From CAZIBG01 sp964536985 (GTDB taxonomy: Bacteria > Patescibacteriota > Saccharimonadia > Saccharimonadales > AWTP1-31), in NCBI GenBank assembly GCA_964536985.1, contig CAZIBG010000005.1, positions 1-56,354 on the forward strand: a DNA stretch of 56,354 nt, read 5' to 3'. The translations under genes and the position numbers were made by a program. Below the pieces are notes generated by a model. It was not told the origin of the DNA and made no database searches. It was given only the letters and a program-made list of their open reading frames with translations. Shown piece after piece: positions 23,688 to 32,157 of this stretch. Each line of letters opens with the position of its first letter. The first letter of the stretch is position 1.

Positions 23688-25883
23688 ATGGCAAAAAAGA
23701 AAAAGCAAACCCGAAAGAAAGCAGCAGCACCCGTCGAACGTTCTCCGTTCTGGCCGATGGCCGGAGCTATTATTATGATTTTGACGGCTATTTTTGTACT
23801 GCTCGGCGGTTTCAATACAGGCGGATCTCTACCAACAGGGCTATTCGATGGAGCTGCCTGGACCCTTGGCTGGGGCGCATGGTTGGTACCTGTCGCTTTG
23901 GTCTATTTTGGTGTTCTGAAGTTCAATGCCGAAGATCATCAAATCCCTCTGGGTAAATTTATTAGTATGCTCGCTGGCCTCACCTTAACTGCCAGCTGGC
24001 TACATGTAATTTCCGTCGATACCGATTCACTAGGGGCAAGTATTAATGGCAAGGGTGGGGAAGTAGGCAAGCTTATCGGCGGGGCGGTACTTAATGCTAT
24101 TGATACCATTCCTGCCAGCCTAATGTTCTTTGTCTTTGGCGTCCTAGCCTTCTTTTTTGCCTTTGGTATATCACCTAAAGTTATCCTCAAGCTTGTCGAC
24201 ATGGCTCGTCCTATCAAGAGTGACGATACAGATTTGAGCGAACTTAAGGCTCGAGCAAGCGAAGGATTCAAGATGAACGAAGGCGTGCCGGTGGAGCACC
24301 ATGGTGCACGACAAGCAGCCCGGATGTCCAGCCTCAAGAATACTGCCCAAAAACTTGCCCCTGCCGAAGAACACAGTGCCCTTACGTTAGCCAGTGATCC
24401 AAACTGGAAACTGCCTTCGACAAGTCTACTGAGCCACAAGCAAGATCGTGCCGACGCCGGCGACGTAGAGGGCAACGCCCGTATTATTCAAGAAACCTTC
24501 GACAACTTCAGCATTGGTGTCGAAATGGAAGGCGCCAATATCGGACCAAGTGTCACTCAGTACACCCTTAAACCACCATCCGGTACTAAGCTGACAAAGA
24601 TTACTGCACTAGAAAACAACATTGCACTCGATCTTGCCGCTACAAGTATTCGTATCGAAGCTCCGATCCCTGGCAAAAAACTTGTCGGAATCGAAGTTCC
24701 CAACGTAAAACCGGCTACTGTTCGTATGAGTGGCATGCTCGAAAGTAAAGAATGGAAAGAAGAGGGCCACGGTCCATTAACTTTTGCTATTGGTCGCGAC
24801 ATTGCCGGCAAGCCAATTATTAACGACTTGGCTAAGCTACCTCACTTGTTGGTTGCGGGACAAACTGGCTCCGGTAAGTCGGTTATGATCAACACCATCC
24901 TTACCAGCTTGCTTTACCGCAACGGACCATCCGATCTCAAACTTATCCTAGTTGACCCTAAGCAAGTGGAACTCAAGCCATACGAAGACATTCCGCATCT
25001 TTTGACGCCAGTTATTACCGAGCCAGAGAAGTGTATAAGCGCCCTAAAATGGACTGTTGCTGAAATGGAGCGACGCTACACGGCGCTAAGCGAAATACGA
25101 GTTCGTAACATCGTTGAATATAACAATAAGAAGCAAGAAGAAGGCATGCCCTACATCGTGGTGGTTATCGATGAGTTAGCTGACCTGATGATGATGGCTG
25201 CTCGTGACGTTGAAGCACTCATTGTCCGTATCGCCCAGAAAGCACGTGCTGTCGGTATTCACCTGGTGCTTGCTACGCAGCGACCATCTGTCGACGTTAT
25301 TACCGGTCTAATCAAGGCAAACGTCCCAGCACGTATCGCCTTTACTACCGCGAGCCAGATCGATTCCAGAACCATTATCGACCAAATGGGTGCCGAAAAA
25401 CTTCTGGGCAAGGGTGATATGCTCCTTTCCACGGCTAGTATGCCTAAGCCGCAACGTATCCAGGGTGCCTTCATCGACGATGACGAAACTAATAAGGTTA
25501 CCGACTTTATTCGCGAACAACGACCACCAGACTACGATCAAGAAGTTGTCAGCATGCCCGTCCAGCTTAATGGCAAGGGTGGTATTGTGGCCGATTCTAG
25601 CGCCACAGACGAGCCGGAATTCCGGCAGGCAGTAGAAGCGGTTGTCCAAGCCGGCAAGGCTAGCACCAGCCTCCTACAACGTCGCCTGCGCATTGGTTAT
25701 GGCAAGGCGGCCCGTATGATCGAGACCATGGAAGAGCAAGGCATTGTTGGCCCAGCAGATGGCTCACGCCCCCGCGAAGTCTTGGTTCACAGCGTAGACG
25801 AAGTCTTTGGTGGTAGTGCTGCTGCCGTCGCCGAACCGCAGGATGTCTACGACGAAATGCCCGAAGACGATAGGACTGTGTAA
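23688..25883 (+). CDS. ftsK: DNA translocase FtsK/SpoIIIE
   Basis: 731 aa. Hexameric dsDNA pump that clears chromosome ends from the division septum and activates Xer recombination. The N-terminus has a Lys/Arg start and about four membrane helices (residues ~20-170), then a short linker, an alpha/beta region (VEMEGANIGPSVTQYTL) and the motor: Walker A GQTGSGKS (391-398), Walker B IDELADLM and the sensor region LATQRPSVDVITGLIKANVP. The last ~65 residues contain a winged-helix gamma domain (LLQRRLRIGYGKAARMIETMEEQGIVG, split here only for description). The linker is short relative to E. coli FtsK. The partner recombinase could be the gene at 51139. Confidence 0.95.
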   Translation: MAKKKKQTRKKAAAPVERSPFWPMAGAIIMILTAIFVLLGGFNTGGSLPTGLFDGAAWTLGWGAWLVPVALVYFGVLKFNAEDHQIPLGKFISMLAGLTLTASWLHVISVDTDSLGASINGKGGEVGKLIGGAVLNAIDTIPASLMFFVFGVLAFFFAFGISPKVILKLVDMARPIKSDDTDLSELKARASEGFKMNEGVPVEHHGARQAARMSSLKNTAQKLAPAEEHSALTLASDPNWKLPSTSLLSHKQDRADAGDVEGNARIIQETFDNFSIGVEMEGANIGPSVTQYTLKPPSGTKLTKITALENNIALDLAATSIRIEAPIPGKKLVGIEVPNVKPATVRMSGMLESKEWKEEGHGPLTFAIGRDIAGKPIINDLAKLPHLLVAGQTGSGKSVMINTILTSLLYRNGPSDLKLILVDPKQVELKPYEDIPHLLTPVITEPEKCISALKWTVAEMERRYTALSEIRVRNIVEYNNKKQEEGMPYIVVVIDELADLMMMAARDVEALIVRIAQKARAVGIHLVLATQRPSVDVITGLIKANVPARIAFTTASQIDSRTIIDQMGAEKLLGKGDMLLSTASMPKPQRIQGAFIDDDETNKVTDFIREQRPPDYDQEVVSMPVQLNGKGGIVADSSATDEPEFRQAVEAVVQAGKASTSLLQRRLRIGYGKAARMIETMEEQGIVGPADGSRPREVLVHSVDEVFGGSAAAVAEPQDVYDEMPEDDRTV

Positions 25884-26545
25884 TGCCGGAACTAGTACCT
25901 AGTGGTGACACCGGTCGTAACCCTGGTGATCCATCGCTTTTTGAGGTTTTCGATGCTGCGTTCGTAGATGGTCAGCGGTACATTGCGGACTATGCACGCG
26001 TTCATTACCCTGATCAGATGGCTGGCATGAACGAAGAGGAAATCCGAAATCGTTTACCGCTTATCGATTTACACTACGGACGTCATCCTATCCCGACAAC
26101 ACTTTGCGGCGCAGACAACATGATAATTTCAATGGTTGCTGGACCAGAGCTGGCTCGTCCTGAATCAGATGCAATTCCTTCATATTCGATATTCTTGTCT
26201 CTTATAAGGAACGGGACTTTATTCAGTCCAGACGATATTGATGTTGATCTTAGTAAGGCGGGCGAATTTCCTCCAACAGAGTTGGTGCTCGTTATTGACC
26301 CAGGACAAAGGCCGTTCCTTGTTAACTCTACTGTGCTTTTCGAGGCTCCAAAAACTGGCAGTATGATGGCTGGAACCCCCGATGCTTACCTTGCCCAGCT
26401 TGAAAGTCAGGGAAAAGAGCCACGATATTTATCTCCAGAAGAGGGAGCTGAGATGGCTGACATTCTTGTCGGCTTGCCAATCGATATTAAAGAGACTTTC
26501 GATCAGATTGGCGGCTCGGGCTTTTTCCCTCAAGATGGCGAATAG
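25883..26545 (+). CDS. Hypothetical protein, 220 aa
   Basis: Not recognised. The start overlaps the ftsK stop by one base (TAATG), so it is probably translated with ftsK. Soluble and acidic with a Pro-rich middle; the N-terminal half has a helical region with YARVHYPDQMAGMNEEEIRNR. Nothing catalytic is evident. Whether it relates to FtsK function is unknown. Confidence 0.65.
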   Translation: MPELVPSGDTGRNPGDPSLFEVFDAAFVDGQRYIADYARVHYPDQMAGMNEEEIRNRLPLIDLHYGRHPIPTTLCGADNMIISMVAGPELARPESDAIPSYSIFLSLIRNGTLFSPDDIDVDLSKAGEFPPTELVLVIDPGQRPFLVNSTVLFEAPKTGSMMAGTPDAYLAQLESQGKEPRYLSPEEGAEMADILVGLPIDIKETFDQIGGSGFFPQDGE

Positions 26546-26548
26546 CTA

Positions 26549-26577
26549 TTGAAATATTGTGCAAAATACCGTATAAT
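26549..26577 (+). promoter_or_regulatory. Promoter of rpsF-ssb-rpsR
   Basis: TTGAAA (26549-26554), 17-bp spacer, TATAAT (26572-26577). A ~64-nt leader follows, with a 7-bp hairpin (GCCTATG ... CATGGGC, one G-U pair) before the Shine-Dalgarno sequence. Confidence 0.8.
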
Positions 26578-26647
26578 TACCCCTGTTATATTAACTTTGG
26601 CCTATGTCCCCTAGTGAGCATGGGCTTTAACCAGAGGAAGGAAATAC

Positions 26648-27034
26648 ATGAACCAGTACGAAATTGCTGTTGTATACCACCCCGATCTAGAAGTAGATCT
26701 TAGTAAAGCTGAAGCAAAAGTGCAGAAGATCATCACCGACAACGGTGGTAATGTTACTGCAACTGACAATTGGGGCAAGCGCAAATTGGCTTACACCATT
26801 GCTAAGCAAGAGCACGGCATCTACGTATTCTACACAGTAGAAATGCCGGGAACTGGTGTTGCAAAGGTAGAATCTACCCTAAACATCACCGACGAAGTCA
26901 TTCGTTTCTTGATCACTCGTCCTGACCTTAAGGCTATTGCGAAAGCAGAAGCTGCTAAGGCCGAGAAAGCTGCAAAAGCAGCTGAACGTGGCGACCGAGC
27001 TGACGACGACGAAAAAGAAGAATCAGAAGAGTAG
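26648..27034 (+). CDS. rpsF: 30S ribosomal protein S6
   Basis: 128 aa. S6 binds S18 on the platform of the small subunit. Family stretches are MNQYEIAVVYHPD, VTATDNWGKRKLAYTI and GIYVFYTVEMPG, then LNITDEVIRFLITR. The C-terminal ~30 residues are a charged Ala/Lys/Glu tail. GAGGAAGGA lies before the ATG. First gene of the conserved rpsF-ssb-rpsR cluster. Confidence 0.96.
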   Translation: MNQYEIAVVYHPDLEVDLSKAEAKVQKIITDNGGNVTATDNWGKRKLAYTIAKQEHGIYVFYTVEMPGTGVAKVESTLNITDEVIRFLITRPDLKAIAKAEAAKAEKAAKAAERGDRADDDEKEESEE

Positions 27035-27048
27035 GAAAGTTCTGCTGC

Positions 27049-27077
27049 TTGACTCGTTTGCGAGCGAGCGGTAGGCT
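27049..27077 (+). promoter_or_regulatory. Possible internal promoter before ssb
   Basis: TTGACT (27049-27054), 17-bp spacer, TAGGCT (27072-27077). The -35 is good and the -10 weak. The 93-bp rpsF-ssb spacer leaves room for it. Confidence 0.35.
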
Positions 27078-27127
27078 GAGGGTACAAATTAACGTTAAAG
27101 GACATAGATCCTACAAGGAGAAAAGCC

Positions 27128-27601
27128 ATGGCTCGATCATTTAACCAAGTAATCTTAATGGGGAACCTAACCCGCGACCCAGAAGTTCGACAGATCCCAA
27201 GCGGACAGAGCGTTTGCTCGTTCAGTTTGGCGCTCAACCGCAGCTTCAAGGGTGCAGATGGTAACTGGCAGGAAGCAACTGATTACATCGACGTTGTCGC
27301 CTGGGGACCACTCGGTGAAAGAGTAGCCCAATACGTTACCAAAGGCCGACCAGTATTGGTCAATGGTCGTCTGCAGAGCCGATCTTGGGAACAAGACGGC
27401 GTTAAGCGTAGCAAGGTAGAAGTTAACGCCCAGGACGTAACATTCCTCGGTGGACGCGGAGAAGGCGGTGATGAAGGTGGTGGATTTACACCAGCTGCCA
27501 AGTCCAGCGCTCCAGCTAAAAAAGCAACTAAGAAAACGGACGATGCTCCAATGGAAGATCTCGGCGAAGAGCCAATCAACCTTGACGACATCCCGTTCTA
27601 A
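27128..27601 (+). CDS. ssb: Single-stranded DNA-binding protein
   Basis: 157 aa. OB-fold domain in residues 1-~110: FNQVILMGNLTRDPEVR, SVCSFSLALNR, YIDVVAWGPLGERVAQYVTKG and VNGRLQSRSW. A Gly/Ala/Lys linker follows, and the acidic C-terminus ends INLDDIPF, the tail that recruits repair and replication proteins. CAAGGAGA precedes the ATG. Second gene of the rpsF-ssb-rpsR operon. Confidence 0.97.
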   Translation: MARSFNQVILMGNLTRDPEVRQIPSGQSVCSFSLALNRSFKGADGNWQEATDYIDVVAWGPLGERVAQYVTKGRPVLVNGRLQSRSWEQDGVKRSKVEVNAQDVTFLGGRGEGGDEGGGFTPAAKSSAPAKKATKKTDDAPMEDLGEEPINLDDIPF

Positions 27602-27616
27602 TCATAAGGAATAATA

Positions 27617-27820
27617 ATGGCAAAGATTTTTAAAAATCGAACAGACGTAGCATTTTTTGACTACAAAGATTTCAAGACACTACAACGATACGTTAACGTT
27701 TACGGACAAATCGAAACTCGCAAGAAAACTGGTCTTACTGAAAGCCAACAGCGACATCTTGCTGTAGCTATCAAGCGCGCACGTCACATGGCACTTATGC
27801 CATTCGTAGCAAACAACTAG
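27617..27820 (+). CDS. rpsR: 30S ribosomal protein S18
   Basis: 67 aa. FFDYKDFKTLQRYVN and KKTGLTESQQRHLAVAIKRARHMALMPF are typical S18 sequence. AAGGA lies ~8 nt before the ATG. No Cys-type zinc ligands are present. Third gene of the rpsF cluster, 15 nt after ssb. Confidence 0.95.
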   Translation: MAKIFKNRTDVAFFDYKDFKTLQRYVNVYGQIETRKKTGLTESQQRHLAVAIKRARHMALMPFVANN

Positions 27821-27827
27821 GAGTTCT

Positions 27828-28118
27828 ATGAGCACAGATGTTGAGCATCTTTGGCAGCAAGTTTACAACCTGACCCAAGGGTCCGGAAGGGTCATTGGGC
27901 ATGGGAGTCACGTGGTGCTGCCACACAACTTTGACCAGGGAATGCTCAACAGAATCACTAAACTTAGGGATGCCTCTGCGGCAGATGCAGATGCCTTAAT
28001 TGGTGCAATTCGTGGTGATATTAAGATCGCTGCCACTGTCGGTATGGTAGGCAGTGAGGACGAAGAAGAACTGCAGAAATTACTCGATAAGATTTGGGAG
28101 GATGCACAAAATGGATGA
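27828..28118 (+). CDS. Hypothetical protein, 96 aa
   Basis: Not recognised. AGGAG precedes the ATG 7 nt after the rpsR stop, so it is co-transcribed with the ribosomal genes. Predominantly helical and acidic at the C-terminus (GSEDEEELQKLLDKIWEDAQ). Overlaps the next gene by 8 bp (ATGGATGA). Confidence 0.68.
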   Translation: MSTDVEHLWQQVYNLTQGSGRVIGHGSHVVLPHNFDQGMLNRITKLRDASAADADALIGAIRGDIKIAATVGMVGSEDEEELQKLLDKIWEDAQNG

Positions 28119-28395
28119 CATAAAAAAGACCGCTGAGTTTGTTCATAACAAGCTTAAGAGTAACTATCTCGATCAGCCTAATCACCCACATGCACGCAAT
28201 CTGGTGGCAGAGGTCGAGAAGTTTATTATCGAGGTTAGGCAGCAGAAAAATCCGCTATCGCTCGAGAACAGGGTCAAAGAAATAATTAAGCGATTAGAGG
28301 CGTTTGTTGATGATACCGTCATGGACTTTAATCATCGGGACGAACTACTTCGCCACTCTAACCAAATGCGTGACGCATTACGCCAACTAAGCTAG
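28111..28395 (+). CDS. Hypothetical helical protein, 94 aa
   Basis: Not recognised. The ATG at 28111 is preferred over an upstream GTG (28054) because it overlaps the previous stop and has GGGAGG ahead. The sequence is almost entirely helical and charged, with heptad-like spacing (KEIIKRLEAFVDD), possibly a small coiled-coil protein. It sits between the rpsR operon and efp, 7 nt from efp. Confidence 0.65.
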   Translation: MDDIKKTAEFVHNKLKSNYLDQPNHPHARNLVAEVEKFIIEVRQQKNPLSLENRVKEIIKRLEAFVDDTVMDFNHRDELLRHSNQMRDALRQLS

Positions 28396-28402
28396 GAGCA
28401 GT

Positions 28403-28969
28403 ATGGGATTAAGTATTACAGATCTTAAAAAAGGTGTCGTTTTCCAGATGGATGGCACGCCGTACCGCGTTGTTGACTATAACCAGAAGGTTATGGGTCG
28501 AGGCGGTTCGATTGTTAACGTCCGCATCAAGAGCTTGCTCGACGGCAGCGTGCTTGCCAAGACATTTAAAGGTAACGAACAGCTAGACTACGCGGATGTC
28601 AGTAACCAGAATGTCCAGTATTTGTATAACGACGGACAGAACTACTACTTTATGAACGAAGACACCTTTGAGCAGTTCGAGGTGTCGGCAGATATCCTCG
28701 GTGATCAAACGGGTTACATGAAAGAAGGCGATAAGGCTCAGGCTCAGCTGTTTGATGACCGCGTTATTAACATTGATCTACCAAAGAATGTTCCACTTAA
28801 GGTCGTCTACACCGAAGATGTTGTTAAGGGCGACACAACCAGTAACGTCCAAAAAGACGCCGAACTGGAAACCGGTATTACCGTTAAAGTGCCATCGTTT
28901 ATCAAGCAGGGCGATCTGATAAGTGTCGATACTGCTACCGGCGCTTACCGCGAACGCGTAAAGGACTAA
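28403..28969 (+). CDS. efp: Elongation factor P
   Basis: 188 aa, three-domain EF-P that relieves stalling at polyproline codons. MGLSITDLKKGVVFQMDGTPY starts the KOW-like domain, split at residue 21; DRVINIDLPKNVPLKVVYTE and the C-terminal KVPSFIKQGDLISVDTATGAYRERV follow. The domain I tip reads MGRGGS with Arg33 where E. coli has Lys34. GGAGCA lies just before the ATG. Last ribosome-related gene in a run beginning at rpsF. Confidence 0.94.
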   Translation: MGLSITDLKKGVVFQMDGTPYRVVDYNQKVMGRGGSIVNVRIKSLLDGSVLAKTFKGNEQLDYADVSNQNVQYLYNDGQNYYFMNEDTFEQFEVSADILGDQTGYMKEGDKAQAQLFDDRVINIDLPKNVPLKVVYTEDVVKGDTTSNVQKDAELETGITVKVPSFIKQGDLISVDTATGAYRERVKD

Positions 28970-28974
28970 TCATA

Positions 28975-29691
28975 GTGAAGGTCAGGCTAGACCAACTAAT
29001 GGTGACCAAGCAGCTGGTAATCTCTCGTAGTCAAGCAGAGAGCTATATAAAACTCGGCAAGGTTACCGTAAATGGCAATGTGATCACCCGAGCCGGCACG
29101 ATGGTTTGGGAGGATGCGGTTATTGTCCTGGGCGTAACCAAGCAATACGTTTCTAGAGCAGGCATGAAGTTAGCTTCAGTGGCCGAAAAGCTAAAGGTGA
29201 ACTTTCGGGATAAGGTCGTGCTTGATGTGGGCTCATCAACTGGTGGGTTTACTGACTACGCTTTACAGCACGGCGCCAAGAAATCAATCGCTGTTGAGGT
29301 TGGAAAAGACCAGCTTCATCCATCATTGCACGGTAATCCCCAGATCGAGCTACATGAACAGACCGATATCCGTGACTTTAAAACCACCCAGCAAATCGAT
29401 ATTGTGGTCGCAGACGTTTCGTTTATAAGCCTGCGTGAAATCCTACCTGCAGTTGCTCGTTTATCTAACAAATCAACTCAAATTGTTGCCATGGTTAAGC
29501 CGCAGTTCGAGGCCTACAATAGTTCACTTCGTCACAATGGTGTGGTAAAGAATGAATCAATGCGTCGCCAGATACTCAAAGACTTCGAAGCATGGGCAAA
29601 AAGAAACTTTATAATTATAGACAAAGCGGATTCCGATATTGCAGGAGCCAAGGGCAATAAAGAACGCTTTTATCTCCTTAAGAAGTCATAA
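28975..29691 (+). CDS. TlyA-type rRNA 2'-O-methyltransferase
   Basis: 238 aa. An N-terminal S4 RNA-binding domain (MKVRLDQLMVTKQLVISRSQAE; first residue encoded by GTG) is followed by an FtsJ-like Rossmann fold: VVLDVGSSTGGFTDYALQHGA is the SAM-binding glycine motif, IVVADVSFISLREILP and AMVKPQFEA complete the site. TlyA enzymes methylate 16S and 23S rRNA cytidines; some relatives were called haemolysins. GTG at 28975 is 5 nt after the efp stop. Confidence 0.88.
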   Translation: MKVRLDQLMVTKQLVISRSQAESYIKLGKVTVNGNVITRAGTMVWEDAVIVLGVTKQYVSRAGMKLASVAEKLKVNFRDKVVLDVGSSTGGFTDYALQHGAKKSIAVEVGKDQLHPSLHGNPQIELHEQTDIRDFKTTQQIDIVVADVSFISLREILPAVARLSNKSTQIVAMVKPQFEAYNSSLRHNGVVKNESMRRQILKDFEAWAKRNFIIIDKADSDIAGAKGNKERFYLLKKS

Positions 29692-29697
29692 GCGGTT

Positions 29698-29726
29698 TTG
29701 ACAAATAACACCGGTAAACGTAAGCT
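29698..29726 (+). promoter_or_regulatory. Probable promoter of the gene at 29754
   Basis: Consensus TTGACA (29698-29703), 17-bp spacer, then TAAGCT (29721-29726), a poor -10. A GGGG purine run precedes the ATG. Confidence 0.45.
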
Positions 29727-29753
29727 AAATGTATTGATCTTGATGGGGTAAAT

Positions 29754-31484
29754 ATGGAAATAACATTTAAGCGGCTGAAATCGCTTCAACCGGTTGATTG
29801 GGTACTTCAGAAACTCCGTCAAACCACACCGAAACAACAGAAATTGATTCGCAGGGCCGTTATTTTATTGGCCGGGATCATTGTTGTTCAGATGCTTTAT
29901 CCTCGAAATAATCTGAGGCCAAATACTCACGTTTTAGGCATGAATGTTGGGTTCAGATCCCATCAATCGGTGATAGAAAAGATTGAATCTAATGGTGATT
30001 CAAAAATTTCCGTGCAGGTGCAAAATACTCGTATCCCCACCAGTTTAGCGGACATGGGGCTGGCCATAAGTGGCAAGGAAACAATCCAGTCCGTGCAGCA
30101 CTATAGTTTTGCCGCACGTCTTGTTCCATTCTCGTTGTTTGCTCGGCAGAGCGACAACACATATGGGCTAACAGCTGTTAATTCCCAGAAAACGGGGCAG
30201 TTTTTAACCACGGTCGCGGTTTACGATAAGGCGCCAGTCGGTGCCTCGATTAAGTCAACTGGAGCTACATTTACCGTTAGCCCAGCAATTGATGGCTACA
30301 GCTTTAGTAATGAGTCGGCCCAGAAGCTTTTAGCTAGTCAGCGTCTTTCCTCAAACTATGAATTGGCATTACCCAGGGCAAGGGTTGATCCGCCAATAAC
30401 AACTGACACGGCCAATAAGGTCATGGACAGGGTAACTCGGCAAATAGAATCAGGTTTTGAATTATCGGTGGACGGTCAAAAGACCAAAGTCGACCAGCCG
30501 ACCTTATATAGCTGGATGGTATTCACGCCGAACGAATCTAAAAGAGAAATAACAATTTCATATAATTCCGAAGCTATATCTACGTTTATTGCACCTTTCG
30601 CTCAGAAAGTGCAGGTCGCCCAGACCCCTAAAAAAGTCACCACCGTTGACGGTGTGGCTACGGATCAGACGCCCGGCAAGTCGGGTAGGGCGCTTAATGT
30701 ATCCAAGAGTGCCGAACAAGTAGTTGCTTCACTCCGCACGAACAAGAAAAATGGTGAGGTCGTCATAGATGCCGTCGAGCCAACAACTCAGAATTCAGCC
30801 AGCTATACTCGCAGCAGCAAGGGCCTCCAGGCTCTAATTGCCGCCTGGGTAAAATCTCATAAAGGCACCTATTATGTAGCTATAAAGGACTCCTCAGGTA
30901 GCATCAGTGCTGCCCACAATCCTTATACAAAAGTCAGTCCCGCCAGTTTGTACAAGTTGTATGTGGCTGACATTGTATACACGAAGGCGGCCAATAATCA
31001 GCTGGACCTCAACTCAGCGGCAGTGCCAGGCAAAACTATTAGTGACTGTATCGACGTTATGATTGTTCGCTCCGATAACCCATGCGCAATTGCATTAGCA
31101 GACATGGTCGGTAGGGAGGCTAACGATGGCTTTCTGGCGGACCAAGGTTTTGGATCGACTACGCTACAACGAGCAACAATGGCCACTACTGCTAACGATA
31201 TGGCCAATTACTTACTCAAGTTGCAAAGTGGTAAGCTCATTAACTCATCTAGTACAAAAACTTTGTTGTCATATATGAATCGCCAGATTTATAGGAGTGG
31301 CATTCCAGCAGGGTCTGCCGGAACGGTGGCAAATAAAGTAGGATTCATCGATGCGCTTAATCACGATGCTGCCATTGTCTATCATCCCAAAGGAACCTAT
31401 GCACTAGTTATCATGACTAGCGGATCAAACTTTGCTAACATTGCGGATTTGTCTCGCCAAATTAGTAACGTCATGAGTCAGTAA
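29754..31484 (+). CDS. Secreted beta-lactamase-like serine hydrolase
   Basis: 576 aa. One membrane segment at ~34-51 anchors an extracytoplasmic protein. Residues ~60-330 resemble repeated peptidoglycan-binding-4/VanW-type units (LGMNVGFRSHQSVIEKI, ADMGLAISGKETIQSV). The C-terminal ~220 residues have class A beta-lactamase/transpeptidase motifs: SLYK (398-401), SDN (440-442) and KVG (528-530). The KTG triad is altered at its middle residue and no Glu166-type motif was recognised, so a D,D-peptidase or wall-remodelling role is more likely than antibiotic hydrolysis. Confidence 0.75.
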   Translation: MEITFKRLKSLQPVDWVLQKLRQTTPKQQKLIRRAVILLAGIIVVQMLYPRNNLRPNTHVLGMNVGFRSHQSVIEKIESNGDSKISVQVQNTRIPTSLADMGLAISGKETIQSVQHYSFAARLVPFSLFARQSDNTYGLTAVNSQKTGQFLTTVAVYDKAPVGASIKSTGATFTVSPAIDGYSFSNESAQKLLASQRLSSNYELALPRARVDPPITTDTANKVMDRVTRQIESGFELSVDGQKTKVDQPTLYSWMVFTPNESKREITISYNSEAISTFIAPFAQKVQVAQTPKKVTTVDGVATDQTPGKSGRALNVSKSAEQVVASLRTNKKNGEVVIDAVEPTTQNSASYTRSSKGLQALIAAWVKSHKGTYYVAIKDSSGSISAAHNPYTKVSPASLYKLYVADIVYTKAANNQLDLNSAAVPGKTISDCIDVMIVRSDNPCAIALADMVGREANDGFLADQGFGSTTLQRATMATTANDMANYLLKLQSGKLINSSSTKTLLSYMNRQIYRSGIPAGSAGTVANKVGFIDALNHDAAIVYHPKGTYALVIMTSGSNFANIADLSRQISNVMSQ

Positions 31485-31485
31485 G

Positions 31486-31491
31486 TATACT
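31486..31491 (+). promoter_or_regulatory. -10 box of the gene at 31498
   Basis: TATACT 6 nt before the ATG, immediately after the stop of the upstream gene; leaderless. Confidence 0.55.
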
Positions 31492-31497
31492 AAGCAT

Positions 31498-32157
31498 ATG
31501 TATTTTATCGATCGAACAGAGGCTGGCCAGCGACTTGCAGCAATACTCCAGGATAAGGCCGGGCACAACTGCACACTCGTGGCGTTATCCGATGGTGCGG
31601 TAGTTATTGCAGCCCAAATTGCTGCAATACTTGAGTGTCCAATTACCATGTTGATGGCAGCACCAATAAATGCACCCGGTGAACCCGACGCTGTAGCCAG
31701 CATTAATCAAGAGGGAACCTATAGCTTTAACAGTTCATACTCACAGGGCCAACAAGACGAGTTTGACATGGAGTATCACCATGTTTTTGAACAGCAAAAA
31801 ATGGACAGGCTCAGCGAGATGCACCGCATGCTGGGAAAGAACGAACTGATCCGAAAGGATATGCTAAAAGGCCATACCGTCATCTTGGTGGCGGATGGTC
31901 TTGGCAGTGTCTCGACAATCGACTCGGCTGCATTGTTCTTGAAATCAATAAAAGTACGCCGGCTAGTTATTGCCACGCCATTTGCGGCTGTGCACGTGGT
32001 AGACAGAATGCATATCTTAGCAGATGAAATAGCATGTTTAAATGTGGTAGAGAACTACATGGGAACAGATCATTATTACGAAAATAACAGCTTACCGGCT
32101 CATGATAAGATCATTCAAACTGTTCAGCACATGGTGCAGAATTGGCATCAAGACTAG
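31498..32157 (+). CDS. Phosphoribosyltransferase-like protein
   Basis: 219 aa. The start, FIDRTEAGQRLAAIL, and LVALSDGAVVIAAQIA match the type I PRTase family often annotated as putative PRTases. The PRPP loop, usually VDDGxATGxT, reads VADGLGSVST, so one loop acid and the Thr are lost; catalysis is doubtful. VIATPFAAVHVVDRM follows the loop as in relatives. A leaderless start is likely. The stop codon shares the palindrome CTAG (32154-32157) with the stop of the convergent ychF. Confidence 0.65.
   Translation: MYFIDRTEAGQRLAAILQDKAGHNCTLVALSDGAVVIAAQIAAILECPITMLMAAPINAPGEPDAVASINQEGTYSFNSSYSQGQQDEFDMEYHHVFEQQKMDRLSEMHRMLGKNELIRKDMLKGHTVILVADGLGSVSTIDSAALFLKSIKVRRLVIATPFAAVHVVDRMHILADEIACLNVVENYMGTDHYYENNSLPAHDKIIQTVQHMVQNWHQD

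Noticed and set aside
26584..26647. S6:S18-binding autoregulatory leader
   Set aside because: A hairpin is present, but I did not see the bulged CCG element that defines the known motif; left undecided rather than called.
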